Notes under the pieces: model-generated
Databases searched by the model: none
What the model saw: only the letters and a program-made list of their open reading frames with translations
Told to the model about the DNA's origin: nothing
Shown here: in pieces, positions 53,279-62,420 of the stretch
Layout of the letters: each line of letters starts with the position of its first letter
Position numbering within the stretch: the first letter of the stretch is position 1
Source of the DNA: Chitinophaga chungangae
GTDB lineage: Bacteria > Bacteroidota > Bacteroidia > Chitinophagales > Chitinophagaceae
Reading direction: 5' to 3'
NCBI RefSeq assembly: GCF_017742215.1
Contig: NZ_JAGHKP010000001.1
Span: 930,001-994,000, forward strand
DNA length: 64,000 nucleotides
Translations under genes and position numbers: made by a program

Positions 53279-54156
53279 TTGTATTGCTGTAACACGTCCT
53301 TCACGTCATTGTAGTAATTCCCGCCGAAAAGATTGAGGTGTACCAGCAAAGGGTACAGCTGACAAAGCCCCAGGCGCTGCTGCCATCCCGGTTCCAGGGG
53401 GCGGATGGCCTGGTAGGTGTAGTAGAACCGTGTGTCGAAACCGCCAAAAAGGCGCGTCATCGCAAGGTCCATTTCACGATGACCGTAATACACCGCGGGG
53501 TCGAAAATAACGGCCTTGCCGTTTGCGCCTACCAGGAAGTTGCCGCTCCAAAGATCGCCGTGCAGCAAAGCGGGCGGCTCGTCCGGGAACAATTGGGGAA
53601 GGCGCCGGCAAAGGGTTTCCAGCTGCTGCAGCACGGGTTTGTCTATCCGGTAATTGTCGAACGCCATCTTCGCGAGCGGCATCAGCCGGTTGAACGCGTA
53701 AAAAACGCTCCAGTTGGTATAAGGCGTGTTGTATTGTTTGATGGAACCGATGTAATTGGCGGAATTCAGCCCGAAAAACGGCCTCGTCTGATCGTGCATG
53801 CGCGACAGTGAAGCGGCAAAACTTTCCCAGAAATCGGGCGCCGCGGTGCCTTTTTCGAGAAATTCCAGCAGCAGGAAAGCACGGTTGCCCGCGGAACCAT
53901 AACACAAGGGCCTGGGCACGGTAATAACGTTGGCGGCGCGCAGCTCTTCCAGCCCGCTCAGTTCCCTTTCGAACATGTCCGGGTATTTCCGCGCGTCGTT
54001 CATCTTCAGGAAAAAACGGCCTTCCGTGGTATCGAGAAGGAAAGTTTCATTGATATCACCGCCATGTATCCGCTCTGCGCGATTTATCTGTATTTTCACC
54101 GATAATTGACGGGAAAGGGCGGTGTTCAGTTCCCGTTGGATCATTTCATCAATCAT
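53275..54156 (-). CDS. Fructosamine/ketosamine-3-kinase family protein
   Basis: A 293-residue kinase-fold enzyme of the fructosamine-kinase family. The catalytic loop LLHGDLWSGNFLVG (HGDxWxGN) and the metal-binding segment VIFDPAVYYGHREMDLAM are intact, and the length is normal. These enzymes phosphorylate sugar adducts on amino groups and so remove glycation damage. Second-substrate specificity is not visible. It is convergent with the hybrid kinase (four-base overlap) and divergent from DUF3810, with only 16 bases between the two start codons. Confidence 0.92.
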
Positions 54157-54172
54157 AGTCCTTTCTGCTTAA

Positions 54173-55237
54173 ATGGAAACAAGGGTCCGGCCGGTAAAAC
54201 ATATCATTTCAACAGCTGCCGGTATGGCGGGTATAATTTTGCTGACCTGGATTTTCGCCGCGGACGGGTGGCTGGCGGAGCTCTATTTTCATAGGTGGTA
54301 CGAATTTATCAGTACGTTATTGAGAAATATTTTCGGAAGAGTGCCTTTCAGTATCGGCGATGTAATATACTGCGTCTGGGTCGGAATCAGTATAATTTTT
54401 TTGTTAAGATGCTTGTGGATGCTCATTCGCGGCCGATGGAAAGATCTGCTGGACCTGTTCCTCAAAGGCGTTTCCTCGCTCGTCTGGCTGTACTTCATTT
54501 TCCTGCTGCTGTGGGGCGGGCATTATCACCGCACTTCCATGGTAGCAGATCTTGGTTTTAAAACGAAGGATTACACCACGGCCGATCTTTACCTGCTTAC
54601 GGACACCCTGGTAAAACTCGCTAACCGCGACCGTGCTGCGATGGACACGCAGGCGCTTCCGCGCAAACAAATGTTCACGCTCGCCGCGCGGGGGTACAAC
54701 CAGCTCGCGCGTTCCGCGCCCACGCTGCAATACAGGAATACATCCGTTAAATCTTCGCTGTTCGGGGAATACCTGAATTATCTCGGCATAACGGGTTACC
54801 TGAACCCTTTTACGAATGAAGCGCAGGTGAACACCACCGTGCCGCATTTCCAGCAGCCGTTTGTTACCTGTCATGAAATAGCCCACCAGCTTGGGTTTGC
54901 GCCGGAGGAAGACGCGAATTTTATCGGCTATCTTGTCGCCAGCAGGATGGAAGACGGCCGTTTCCGTTATGCCGCCAATTTCGACATGCTGCTTTACAGC
55001 ATCCGCAGGCTGGGCCGCCGGAACAGTTACCTGGCAAGGGTGTTGTGGGAAAAAACATCGCCCGGGGTGCGGGAAGACGTACGGGCGCTGATCCGTTTTT
55101 ATGAACGATACGAAGGGCCGGCAGACGATTATTCCGCCCTGCTCTACGATCAATACCTCAAAGCTAACCGCCAGAAACACGGTATCCGCAGTTACAGCGA
55201 AGTGATCGGCTGGCTGATGACGTACTACCGCATTTAG
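54173..55237 (+). CDS. DUF3810 membrane protein with zinc-site-like HExxH
   Basis: A 354-residue inner-membrane protein of the DUF3810 family. Three hydrophobic helices occur in the first 115 residues (AGMAGIILLTWIFAADG; VIYCVWVGISIIFLL; LVWLYFIFLLLWGG), and then a soluble region with the motif TCHEIAHQLGF, which fits HExxH of a zinc metallopeptidase; a later Glu (EEDANFIGYLVA) may be the third ligand. The family is described only as unknown function, but the motif suggests a membrane-linked metallopeptidase. The stop shares four bases with the arginase-family gene on the other strand. Confidence 0.85.
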   Translation: METRVRPVKHIISTAAGMAGIILLTWIFAADGWLAELYFHRWYEFISTLLRNIFGRVPFSIGDVIYCVWVGISIIFLLRCLWMLIRGRWKDLLDLFLKGVSSLVWLYFIFLLLWGGHYHRTSMVADLGFKTKDYTTADLYLLTDTLVKLANRDRAAMDTQALPRKQMFTLAARGYNQLARSAPTLQYRNTSVKSSLFGEYLNYLGITGYLNPFTNEAQVNTTVPHFQQPFVTCHEIAHQLGFAPEEDANFIGYLVASRMEDGRFRYAANFDMLLYSIRRLGRRNSYLARVLWEKTSPGVREDVRALIRFYERYEGPADDYSALLYDQYLKANRQKHGIRSYSEVIGWLMTYYRI

Positions 55238-56181
55238 TTCATCATCAGCACGTTCACGCTGCGCTGCAGGATGTTGAACGCGATCTCCGCCATCAAATTT
55301 TCCCTGTCCAGCGTAGGGTTCACTTCCGTGATCTCGAAACAGCAGATCTTGCGGTGCTGCATGAACTTCGAGATCAGGTCTTCCGCTTCCCTTTCCCGCA
55401 AACCATTGCTCACAGGCGTGCCCGTACCGCGGGAGATAGACGCGTCGAGACTGTCAACGTCAAAAGAAACATAGATGTATTCGCAATCGCTCAGGTAACG
55501 GAACACGGAGCGGGCGATGGCCTCGGGGCCTTTACGGCGCACTTCGTTGGTGGTGAACACCTTCATGCCGTATTTTTTGATCAGATGTTCTTCTTCTTTT
55601 TCGTAATCCCGCAAAGAAATGAACACGATGTCTTCCGGCAATACCTTCGGCGAGATCTTCCCCAGGTTTTTGAGGTTGTTCCACATGCGGAGGGTATTGT
55701 CGTCCAGCTCATGCACTTTATGGTCCTCATTGTCTTCCGCGATGGAAATGGCCAGCGGCATGCCGTGCATGTTGCCGGAAGGCGTGGTGAAAGGGGTGTG
55801 AAGATCGGCGTGCGCATCGATCCAGATCACGCCCAGCTTGGCTTTGGGCCTTGCTATCTTGAGCCCCGCAATGGTGGCGCCCGCCGTGCTGTGATCGCCG
55901 GACAGCACCACGGGAAACCAGTTTTGTTTGATGGTGTCGCAAACGCTTTTGCTGATGCGCTCATACAAGGTATGCGTGCCTTTGATGCGTTTGGCGTACG
56001 GGGATTCTATCGGTTCAAAAAGCAGCTTGTTCTCCGTTTCGATCTCTTCGGTGGGAAAATGCACGAAGAAATTGCTCATAAAATCGAGCGCGGCGATCTT
56101 GATCGCATCCACTCCCAGGCTGGCGCCGCGCGTGCCTGCGCCGATCTCGGACTTAACCTCGATGATCTTGATGTTTTTCAT
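55234..56181 (-). CDS. Arginase/agmatinase-family ureohydrolase, probably arginase
   Basis: A 315-residue enzyme with all metal-binding motifs of the family: SGDHSTAG (His ligand), WIDAHADLHT (DxHxD) and SFDVDSLD (DxD), which together hold two manganese ions. The length and opening (IEVKSEIGAGTRGASLG) fit arginase better than agmatinase. It should convert arginine to ornithine and urea. Start ATG is at 56179-56181. It is 33 bases downstream of the acyl-CoA dehydrogenase on the same strand, so they probably share a transcript. Confidence 0.9.
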   Translation of the reverse strand: MKNIKIIEVKSEIGAGTRGASLGVDAIKIAALDFMSNFFVHFPTEEIETENKLLFEPIESPYAKRIKGTHTLYERISKSVCDTIKQNWFPVVLSGDHSTAGATIAGLKIARPKAKLGVIWIDAHADLHTPFTTPSGNMHGMPLAISIAEDNEDHKVHELDDNTLRMWNNLKNLGKISPKVLPEDIVFISLRDYEKEEEHLIKKYGMKVFTTNEVRRKGPEAIARSVFRYLSDCEYIYVSFDVDSLDASISRGTGTPVSNGLREREAEDLISKFMQHRKICCFEITEVNPTLDRENLMAEIAFNILQRSVNVLMMN

Positions 56182-56214
56182 ACATTGTTTTGGTGTGTGG
56201 CCGCTGATGCCGGT

Positions 56215-57354
56215 TTAGCCCAGTATGCCGCGGCTGATCACGATCCGTTGTACTTCGGACGTGCCTTCGTAAATCTGTGTGATCTTCGCGTCGCGCATAA
56301 GCCGCTCCACGTGATATTCTTTTACATAACCATACCCGCCGTGCACCTGTACGGCTTCCGTGGTTACCCACATGGCGGTTTCGGAAGCGAACACTTTCGC
56401 CATGGAGCTGCTGAGCGTGTAATCCAGGTGATTGTCTTTTTCCCAGGCCGCGCGCAGGCACAGCAGTCTTGCCGCTTCGATGCGCGTGGCCATGTCCGCC
56501 AGTTTGAACTGGATGGCCTGGTGCTGGGAGATCTCTTTCCCGAATGCTTTTCTTGTTTTGGAATATTTTAACGCCAGCTCGTACGCGCCGCTCGCAAGGC
56601 CCAGCGCCTGCGACGCAATGCCGATGCGGCCGCCGCCAAGCGTTTTCATGGCAAATTTGAAGCCGAACCCGTCTTCCCCAATGCGGTTTTCCTTCGGCAC
56701 CTTCACGTCCTGGAACATCACGCTGTGCGTATCGCTGCCGCGGATGCCGAGTTTATTTTCCTTTGCGCCGATGGTAATGCCCGGCGTGTTTTTTTCGACG
56801 ATCAGCGCGTTGATGCCTTTGCTGCCCAATTCGGCATGCGTTTGCACCATCACGAGGTATATGCTGGCGGAATTGCCGTTGGTGATCCAGTTTTTGGTGC
56901 CGTTCACCAGGTAATGGTCGCCTTTATCTTCCCCGAGCGTACGCTGTGAAGTGGCGTCGGAGCCGGCTTCCGGCTCGCTGAGCAGGAATGCGCCGATCAC
57001 TTCGCCTTTTGCCAGCGGCGCCAGGTATTTTTGTTTTTGTTCTTCAGTACCATAGGTTTCAAGCCCCCAGCAAACGAGGGAATTGTTCACGCTCATCACT
57101 ACGGAAGCGGATGCGTCTACTTTCGAGATCTCTTCCATGGCCAGCACATACGAAACAGTGTCCAGCCCGGAACCGCCGTATTTCGGATCGACCATCATGC
57201 CCAGAAAGCCCAGCTCACCCAGTTTTTTGACCTGTTCCGCCGGAAATTTCTGCTGTTCGTCCCGTTCAATTACGCCCGGCAATAATTCGTTCACGGCAAA
57301 ATCCCTCGCCGCTTTTTGTATCATCAGGTGTTCTTCCGTTAACTGAAATTCCAT
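56215..57354 (-). CDS. Acyl-CoA dehydrogenase
   Basis: A 379-residue flavoprotein that oxidises acyl-CoA to trans-2-enoyl-CoA. The FAD/substrate segment FLLSEPEAGSDA and the C-terminal signature YVKEYHVERLMRDAKITQIY with catalytic Glu in QIYEGTSEVQR place it in the short-chain (butyryl-CoA-like) subfamily. Length is typical. It is the first gene of a two-gene unit with the arginase-family gene, an unusual pairing; a promoter lies 37 bases upstream. Electron-transfer flavoprotein genes are not in the window. Confidence 0.93.
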   Translation of the reverse strand: MEFQLTEEHLMIQKAARDFAVNELLPGVIERDEQQKFPAEQVKKLGELGFLGMMVDPKYGGSGLDTVSYVLAMEEISKVDASASVVMSVNNSLVCWGLETYGTEEQKQKYLAPLAKGEVIGAFLLSEPEAGSDATSQRTLGEDKGDHYLVNGTKNWITNGNSASIYLVMVQTHAELGSKGINALIVEKNTPGITIGAKENKLGIRGSDTHSVMFQDVKVPKENRIGEDGFGFKFAMKTLGGGRIGIASQALGLASGAYELALKYSKTRKAFGKEISQHQAIQFKLADMATRIEAARLLCLRAAWEKDNHLDYTLSSSMAKVFASETAMWVTTEAVQVHGGYGYVKEYHVERLMRDAKITQIYEGTSEVQRIVISRGILG

Positions 57355-57390
57355 GTAAATTTTGTTTTAGGATAAGATTGTTGGTGTTTA

Positions 57391-57421
57391 CAAACCTATT
57401 TTAAAATGAGGATGTAAAAAA
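57391..57421 (-). promoter_or_regulatory. Promoter of the acyl-CoA dehydrogenase gene
   Basis: On the minus strand, TTTT (57418-57421), a 19-base spacer and TAGGTTTG (57391-57398); the -7 box is exact and the -33 box is one base off. The 207-base divergent region also has an exact plus-strand -7 box TATTTTTG at 57547-57554, too close to the next start to be convincing. Confidence 0.5.
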
Positions 57422-57561
57422 ATCACCCCCGCAGAATTAAACGGTAACAAGCATTTCAACGGTATTGTTGAATATTTTGCAGCAATCCGGGCCGATTTCT
57501 TGGGCTTTTTCCATTTGCGGCCGCGCTGAAAATGCCTGAAGTCTATTATTTTTGTAGGAAT

Positions 57562-58233
57562 ATGGCAGTGAATTTTAACAACTACCGGCAGGTGTTGCAG
57601 CAACTGGAACCCTATAAGGCAAAACTGGTAGCAGTATCAAAAACCAAACCCGTAGAAGATATCCGGGACCTTTACGCCGAAGGCCAGCGCATATTCGGGG
57701 AGAATTATGTGCAGGAACTGGTGGATAAGGCCGGCCAGCTCCCGCAGGACGTGCAATGGCATTTCATCGGCCACCTGCAATCCAACAAGGTAAAATACAT
57801 CGCGCCTTTCGTGGGCATGATACACGGGGTAGACAGTCTGAAGCTGCTCGCGGAGATCAGCAAACAAGCGCTGAAACATCACCGCGTGATCGATTGCCTG
57901 CTGCAGGTGCATATTGCGACGGAAGAAACCAAGTTCGGGCTCAGCGAAACCGAATTGTTCCAGCTGCTGGAGCAGGCCGGGAGCCTCGCGGGCGTGCGCA
58001 TCGCCGGCCTGATGGGCATGGCGAGCAATACGGACGATGAAACGCAGGTGCGCAGGGAATTTGCGGGGCTTAAAACGCTGCATAACGCTGTGAAGGAGAA
58101 GTATTTCCCCGGCGATGAATTTTTCAAAGAATTATCCACCGGCATGAGCGGTGATTATAAAATCGCGCTCGAAGAAGGCAGTACGCTGGTACGCATCGGC
58201 AGCCTGCTTTTCGGCGCAAGGAACTATGCTTAA
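57562..58233 (+). CDS. yggS: YggS/PROSC-family PLP homeostasis protein
   Basis: A 223-residue protein binding pyridoxal phosphate. The cofactor Lys is in LVAVSKTKPVEDI, and FGENYVQEL, HFIGHLQSNKVKYI and LMGMAS are the family landmarks. It has no known enzyme reaction; it buffers PLP and keeps vitamin B6 and amino-acid pools in balance. The ATG at 57562 (MAVNFNNYRQ) is preferred over an upstream in-frame start at 57532. The thioredoxin lipoprotein gene starts 10 bases after its stop, which suggests one transcript. Confidence 0.94.
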   Translation: MAVNFNNYRQVLQQLEPYKAKLVAVSKTKPVEDIRDLYAEGQRIFGENYVQELVDKAGQLPQDVQWHFIGHLQSNKVKYIAPFVGMIHGVDSLKLLAEISKQALKHHRVIDCLLQVHIATEETKFGLSETELFQLLEQAGSLAGVRIAGLMGMASNTDDETQVRREFAGLKTLHNAVKEKYFPGDEFFKELSTGMSGDYKIALEEGSTLVRIGSLLFGARNYA

Positions 58234-58243
58234 ACAGATCAGT

Positions 58244-59473
58244 ATGAAAAAATGGATGATCGTTGCAGTGATCGGCCTTGCCGCCTGCAGCGCAAACAAA
58301 AAGGCCACCCTGGCCACCGGCCCCTGGCAGGCGCACCTGCTGCGGGAAGACGGCGGCGATATCGTATTTAATTTCGAGCTCACTGACAGCGCCGGCAAAA
58401 AGGCCATTCACATTCTCAACGCCGGTGAACGCATGCTGGTAGATGATGTGCGGCAGGAAGGCGATTCCGTCTTCATCCGCATGCCCTTTTTCGATTCCGA
58501 ATTTAAAACCGCCCTTCAGCCGGACGGCAGCCTGCAGGGCCTGTGGATACGCCATCTGGCGGCAAACGACGCGAACATCGCGTTTAAAGCGGTGCCCGGT
58601 GTGGCAGAGCGTTTTGCGTCCGCCAACCCGGCCAAACATAATGTATCCGGCCGCTGGCCCACTTATTTTACATCGGCAGACGGGAAAGATACCAGCTTAG
58701 CCATCGGCGAATTTGCGCAGAACGGCAACGCGGTGACCGGCACCTATCTCACCACCACCGGCGATTACCGTTACCTGCAGGGCGTGGTGGACGGCGACAC
58801 GCTGAAACTCTCCACCTTCGACGGTTCGCATGCTTACCTGTTCACCGCCAAAGTGGAAAACGATTCCACCCTCAGCAACGGCGTGTTCTTCGCAGGCATC
58901 ACCAATAAGGAACAGTTCACCGCGAAAAAAGACAGCAGCGCCAAACTGCAGGACGCCACCACCATCGCCACCGTAAAGGAAACCGGCGCCACGCTCGATT
59001 TTGTTTTCCCCGATGTCAACGGGCAGAAAGTGTCTATCAAAGACGAACGTTTCAAAAACAAAGCCGTGATCGTACAAATCTCCGGCTCCTGGTGCCCCAA
59101 CTGCATGGACGAGACCGCTTATCTCAGCGAATGGTACAAACAGAACAAAGACCGTGGCGTGGAGATCATCATGTTGTGTTACGAGCGCACCACCGATTTC
59201 GAAAAATCGAAAAAAGCGGTGCAAAGCTTCATCAAACGGTTCGATGTAACGTATCCCGTACTGATCACCGGCGTTACGCCTTCCGATCCGCAAAAAACGG
59301 AGAAAACGCTGCCGCAGCTCACCGCGCTTAAAGGTTTTCCCACTACCATTTACCTGGATAAAACCGGCAAAGTGAAAGAAGTGCATACCGGGTTTAACGG
59401 TCCTGGTACGGGAGAGCACTACGAAACCTACAAAAAAGAGTTCAACCACCTGATGGACGGGCTTTTGCAATAA
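58244..59473 (+). CDS. TlpA-like thioredoxin lipoprotein, WCPNC type
   Basis: A 409-residue lipoprotein: signal MKKWMIVAVIGLAAC gives a lipidated Cys at residue 15. An N-terminal beta-rich domain of about 240 residues (containing repeats like GNAVTGTYLTTTGDYRYLQG) precedes a thioredoxin domain with the motif WCPNC (QISGSWCPNCMDETAYL) and a cis-proline at FPTTIY. The WCPNC site differs from those of the module A proteins. It probably handles disulfides or methionine/heme-linked thiols at the envelope. An in-frame ATG at 58226 overlaps the previous gene and is less likely. Confidence 0.88.
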   Translation: MKKWMIVAVIGLAACSANKKATLATGPWQAHLLREDGGDIVFNFELTDSAGKKAIHILNAGERMLVDDVRQEGDSVFIRMPFFDSEFKTALQPDGSLQGLWIRHLAANDANIAFKAVPGVAERFASANPAKHNVSGRWPTYFTSADGKDTSLAIGEFAQNGNAVTGTYLTTTGDYRYLQGVVDGDTLKLSTFDGSHAYLFTAKVENDSTLSNGVFFAGITNKEQFTAKKDSSAKLQDATTIATVKETGATLDFVFPDVNGQKVSIKDERFKNKAVIVQISGSWCPNCMDETAYLSEWYKQNKDRGVEIIMLCYERTTDFEKSKKAVQSFIKRFDVTYPVLITGVTPSDPQKTEKTLPQLTALKGFPTTIYLDKTGKVKEVHTGFNGPGTGEHYETYKKEFNHLMDGLLQ

Positions 59474-59500
59474 CGCCCGCACGATATTTCATCCAAAAAG

Positions 59501-59530
59501 GACCGCCTTGCGCCAGGGCGGTCTTTTTTT
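59501..59530 (+). terminator. Intrinsic terminator after the thioredoxin lipoprotein
   Basis: A 10-bp stem GACCGCCTTG/CAGGGCGGTC with one G-T pair and a CGC loop, followed by seven T. It ends the YggS-thioredoxin transcript. Confidence 0.85.
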
Positions 59531-59569
59531 ATGCGCGATTCCTTTTTATATTTCGGAACAATCACGTTT

Positions 59570-60817
59570 ATGAAAACAACCCTTTTTTTCCTCGCCGCCC
59601 TTTTTGCCGTGCCCTGTGTGGCGCAGCAGCAGCTGAAACCGGCCGTAAACGCCGCGGAAGCGGGTTTTTCCGCGGCAAGGCTCGCCCGTATAGACAGTTT
59701 TTTCAATGATGCCGTCGCCAAAGGATATACGCCCAACGCGGTCACTTTCATCGCCCGCAACGGCAAGATCGTGCATAACAAAGCCTATGGCTACGCCAAT
59801 ATTGAAAAGAAGGTCCCGGCGAGGACGGACGATTTTTTCCGCATCGCGTCGCAGACCAAACTGGTGACCACCATCGCCGTGCTGATGTTGTACGAGGAAG
59901 GAAAGCTGTTCCTGGACGACCCGGTGGCGAAGTACCTGCCCGAGTTCAGCGACATGCAGGTGCTGGACAGTGTGGACAAGGCTACGGGCAAAGCCATCAC
60001 GCACAAAGCGCGGAAAGCCGTTACCATCCGGCATTTGTTGTCTCACACGGCAGGCATCCCATACCAGCACCCCACGCACAAAGTGCCCGGCGGCGCCCTC
60101 AGCGACCTGGACGGTCTTACGCTGGATTCGCTCATCCGGCAAGTGGCCGCGCGGCCATTGGTGCACGAGCCAGGTGAAAAATTCACGTACGGTTACAATA
60201 CAGACATTGCGGGAAGGGTAGTGGAGGTGATCTCCGGGATGAACCTTAGCCAGTTTTTCACGACCCGCATCTTCCGGCCGCTGGGCATGAACGATTGTTA
60301 TTTTTACCTGCCGCCTTCGAAAGCCGGCCGCCTGGTGGAGCTGTACGCCAAACGCACGATGGATGACCCCATCACGCTCAGCACCAGCGTGGAAAACCGT
60401 ACTTTCCCTGTTGCCGGGAAACAAACGCTGTTCCTTGGCGGGGCGGGACTGGTGTGCACGGCGGCGGATTATGCGAAAATATGCCAGCTGATCCTCAACG
60501 GCGGCAGCTACAATAACGTGCGGCTGCTGTCGCGGAAGACAATAGAGCTGATGGGCCGCAACCAGATCGGCGACAATTTCGTGTGGGACCGCAACGACAA
60601 GTTCGGCCTGGGTTTCCAGATCATTACGGAAGACACGCGGTACGGCGACCAGGCGACGCCGGGCTCGCTCACCTGGGGCGGGGCATATTGTTCCGAGCAT
60701 ACGATCGACAAAAAAGAGGGATTGATCCTGCTGGTGTTCACGAATGTGAGCCCGTATGCCTGGTATGGCGATTTTGTGCGGAAGTTCAGGATATTGACGT
60801 ACGGGGCGCTGGAGTAG
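59570..60817 (+). CDS. Exported serine hydrolase (EstB-like, beta-lactamase fold)
   Basis: A 415-residue protein with signal peptide TTLFFLAALFAVPCVAQ. The catalytic SxxK is in RIASQTKLVT. The usual YxN is replaced by YGYNTDIAG and the C-terminal HTG/KTG box by WGG (LTWGGAYC), a set typical of EstB-type family VIII esterases rather than penicillinases. It probably hydrolyses short acyl or peptide esters at the envelope. The frame is open from 59531, but the ATG at 59570 gives the signal peptide. It shares only the fold with the serine hydrolase at 26887. Confidence 0.88.
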   Translation: MKTTLFFLAALFAVPCVAQQQLKPAVNAAEAGFSAARLARIDSFFNDAVAKGYTPNAVTFIARNGKIVHNKAYGYANIEKKVPARTDDFFRIASQTKLVTTIAVLMLYEEGKLFLDDPVAKYLPEFSDMQVLDSVDKATGKAITHKARKAVTIRHLLSHTAGIPYQHPTHKVPGGALSDLDGLTLDSLIRQVAARPLVHEPGEKFTYGYNTDIAGRVVEVISGMNLSQFFTTRIFRPLGMNDCYFYLPPSKAGRLVELYAKRTMDDPITLSTSVENRTFPVAGKQTLFLGGAGLVCTAADYAKICQLILNGGSYNNVRLLSRKTIELMGRNQIGDNFVWDRNDKFGLGFQIITEDTRYGDQATPGSLTWGGAYCSEHTIDKKEGLILLVFTNVSPYAWYGDFVRKFRILTYGALE

Positions 60818-60938
60818 TTGCGGTTTTTCGTTTTGAATCTTCGCGTTTCGGAGACTTTCTCAGTTGCTTGGAATGGATGGGGAATGGGGGTAAATTGCTT
60901 TTGATGGCCGGTTATGTCAAAAAACAATCAATTGAGCA

Positions 60939-61790
60939 ATGGTTAAGAAAAGAGAAATCATAGTAAATGACACTACTATAGGCGTGGTTGGTTATAATAA
61001 CGATGATTACATATCAATAACTGATATGTTGAAAGCAAAGGAGGGGGATTTTTTTATATCCGACTGGCTTAGGAACAGAAATACCGTTGAGTTTTTAAGT
61101 ATCTGGGAATCGATCAATAATCCGGATTTTAATTATGGCGAATCTGCCATAATTAAAAGTAAGGCCGGGTTGAATAACTATAAGATAAGTGTAAAGGAAT
61201 GGGTTGAAAAAACAAAAGCAGTGGGACTTATCGCAAAAGCAGGCAGATATGGAGGGACGTATGCCCATAAGGATATTGCCTTTGAATTTGGTACATGGAT
61301 AAGCCCTGCCTTTAAATTGTACTTAATTAAAGAGTTTCAGCGGCTGAAAGAACTGGAAAGTAACATACACCACCTGGAATGGAACTTTCGAAGGAGTTTA
61401 GCGGCAACCAACTATAGAATCCATACCGATGCCATAAAAGACAAGCTGATCCCCTGGGGAGATACGCCTCAGAAAAACGACGCTTACATTTATGCAGAAG
61501 AAGCAGACCTGATAAACCTGGCTTTATTCGGTCTCACGGCAAAACAATGGAGGGAACAATACCCGGAAGAAGCGTATGGGCATGCAACAATCAGAGATTG
61601 TGCAGACACCCATCAACTTATCGTGCTTTCCAATCTTGAAAATCTTAATGCGGTTTGGATCAGACAGGGAGTCGGGAAGAAGGAACGGTATGAAATGATG
61701 AGAGAAGCCGCAATCGATCAGCTGGCTTCTCTTCAAAAATATCTAGCAGATCCTGCAACTATTGGAAGTCCTAAAAAGAAAAAAATATAG
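60939..61790 (+). CDS. KilA-N domain DNA-binding protein
   Basis: A 283-residue protein of the KilA-N family: the N-terminal block with YISITDMLKAKEGDFFISDW, a core with AGRYGGTYAHKDIAFEFGTW and ISPAFKLYLIKEFQRLKE is the DNA-binding domain known from phage and viral proteins. A helical C-terminal region (about 145-275) ends in a basic tail (SPKKKKI). The gene is clearly A+T richer than both neighbours and shares no operon with them, which suggests horizontal acquisition. Its target and role are unknown; related proteins occur widely as single genes in Bacteroidota and are sometimes linked to phage or mobile elements. Confidence 0.85.
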   Translation: MVKKREIIVNDTTIGVVGYNNDDYISITDMLKAKEGDFFISDWLRNRNTVEFLSIWESINNPDFNYGESAIIKSKAGLNNYKISVKEWVEKTKAVGLIAKAGRYGGTYAHKDIAFEFGTWISPAFKLYLIKEFQRLKELESNIHHLEWNFRRSLAATNYRIHTDAIKDKLIPWGDTPQKNDAYIYAEEADLINLALFGLTAKQWREQYPEEAYGHATIRDCADTHQLIVLSNLENLNAVWIRQGVGKKERYEMMREAAIDQLASLQKYLADPATIGSPKKKKI

Positions 61791-61813
61791 TCGGAAACTT
61801 TAAAAGTCATTCC

Positions 61814-62350
61814 TTAAAACTCATTCTTCCACATCATGCTCTCCACCGGCCGCACCGTTCTGCCATTGTATTTGGCATTGCCCTTTTTGTTGTAGAAAGT
61901 CTCGATATCGCCTTCCACCGCGAAATAGATCAGCTGGCCGATGGGCATGCCGGCGTATATCCGCACGGGTTGCGCGCAGGAGATCTCCAGCGTCCAGGTA
62001 TTGCAAAAACCTACGTCGCCCTTGCCCGCCGTGGCGTGAATGTCGATCCCCAGCCGGCCCGTACTGCTTTTGCCTTCCAGGAACGGCACATGCGCATGGG
62101 TTTCGGTATATTCATACGTTACGCCCAGGTAAAGCGTGTTCGGCTGCAGCACATAACCCTCCTCCGGGATCTCGAAATGCACGATCTCGTTATGCCTGCG
62201 GGCATCCAGCACCCGGTCCGCATACGTGGCGAGGTATTTCCCCAGGTGCACGTCGTACGAATTGGTGCCCAGGTATTTGCGATCATAAGGGCTGATCACG
62301 ATAGTGCCCTTTTCAATTTCCTCCAATATCCTTTTGTCAGACAAGATCAT
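61814..62350 (-). CDS. dcd: dCTP deaminase
   Basis: A 178-residue enzyme turning dCTP into dUTP for thymidylate synthesis. The family core LEGKSSTGRLGIDIHATAGKG followed by NTWTLEI (catalytic Glu in LE) is intact, and PIGQLIYFAVEG matches the later strand. Length is normal; the opening MILSDKRILEEIEKG is typical. It is a single gene, on the opposite strand to the phosphopantetheinyl transferase with 70 bases between the start codons. Confidence 0.95.
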   Translation of the reverse strand: MILSDKRILEEIEKGTIVISPYDRKYLGTNSYDVHLGKYLATYADRVLDARRHNEIVHFEIPEEGYVLQPNTLYLGVTYEYTETHAHVPFLEGKSSTGRLGIDIHATAGKGDVGFCNTWTLEISCAQPVRIYAGMPIGQLIYFAVEGDIETFYNKKGNAKYNGRTVRPVESMMWKNEF

Positions 62351-62369
62351 GATGTGGTTTGTTTAGGTT

Positions 62370-62400
62370 TAGGCCGGTTGGGTATTTCCGATTAAATTCG
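62370..62400 (+). promoter_or_regulatory. Possible promoter of the phosphopantetheinyl transferase operon
   Basis: TTTA near 62368-62371, a spacer of about 21 bases and TAAATTCG at 62393-62400 (seven of eight -7 positions) precede the start codon by 20 bases. No equally good minus-strand promoter for dcd was found in the same region. Confidence 0.3.
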
Positions 62401-62420
62401 CGTTTAATAGCGGCGAATTT

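Noticed and set aside
55354..56571. 405-codon plus-strand frame across the arginase-family and dehydrogenase genes
   Set aside because: It spans two genes on the opposite strand and shows only shadow composition.
60939..61790. Prophage remnant around the KilA-N gene
   Set aside because: No integrase, capsid, terminase, tail or attachment repeat was seen in either flank; only the single gene is unusual.
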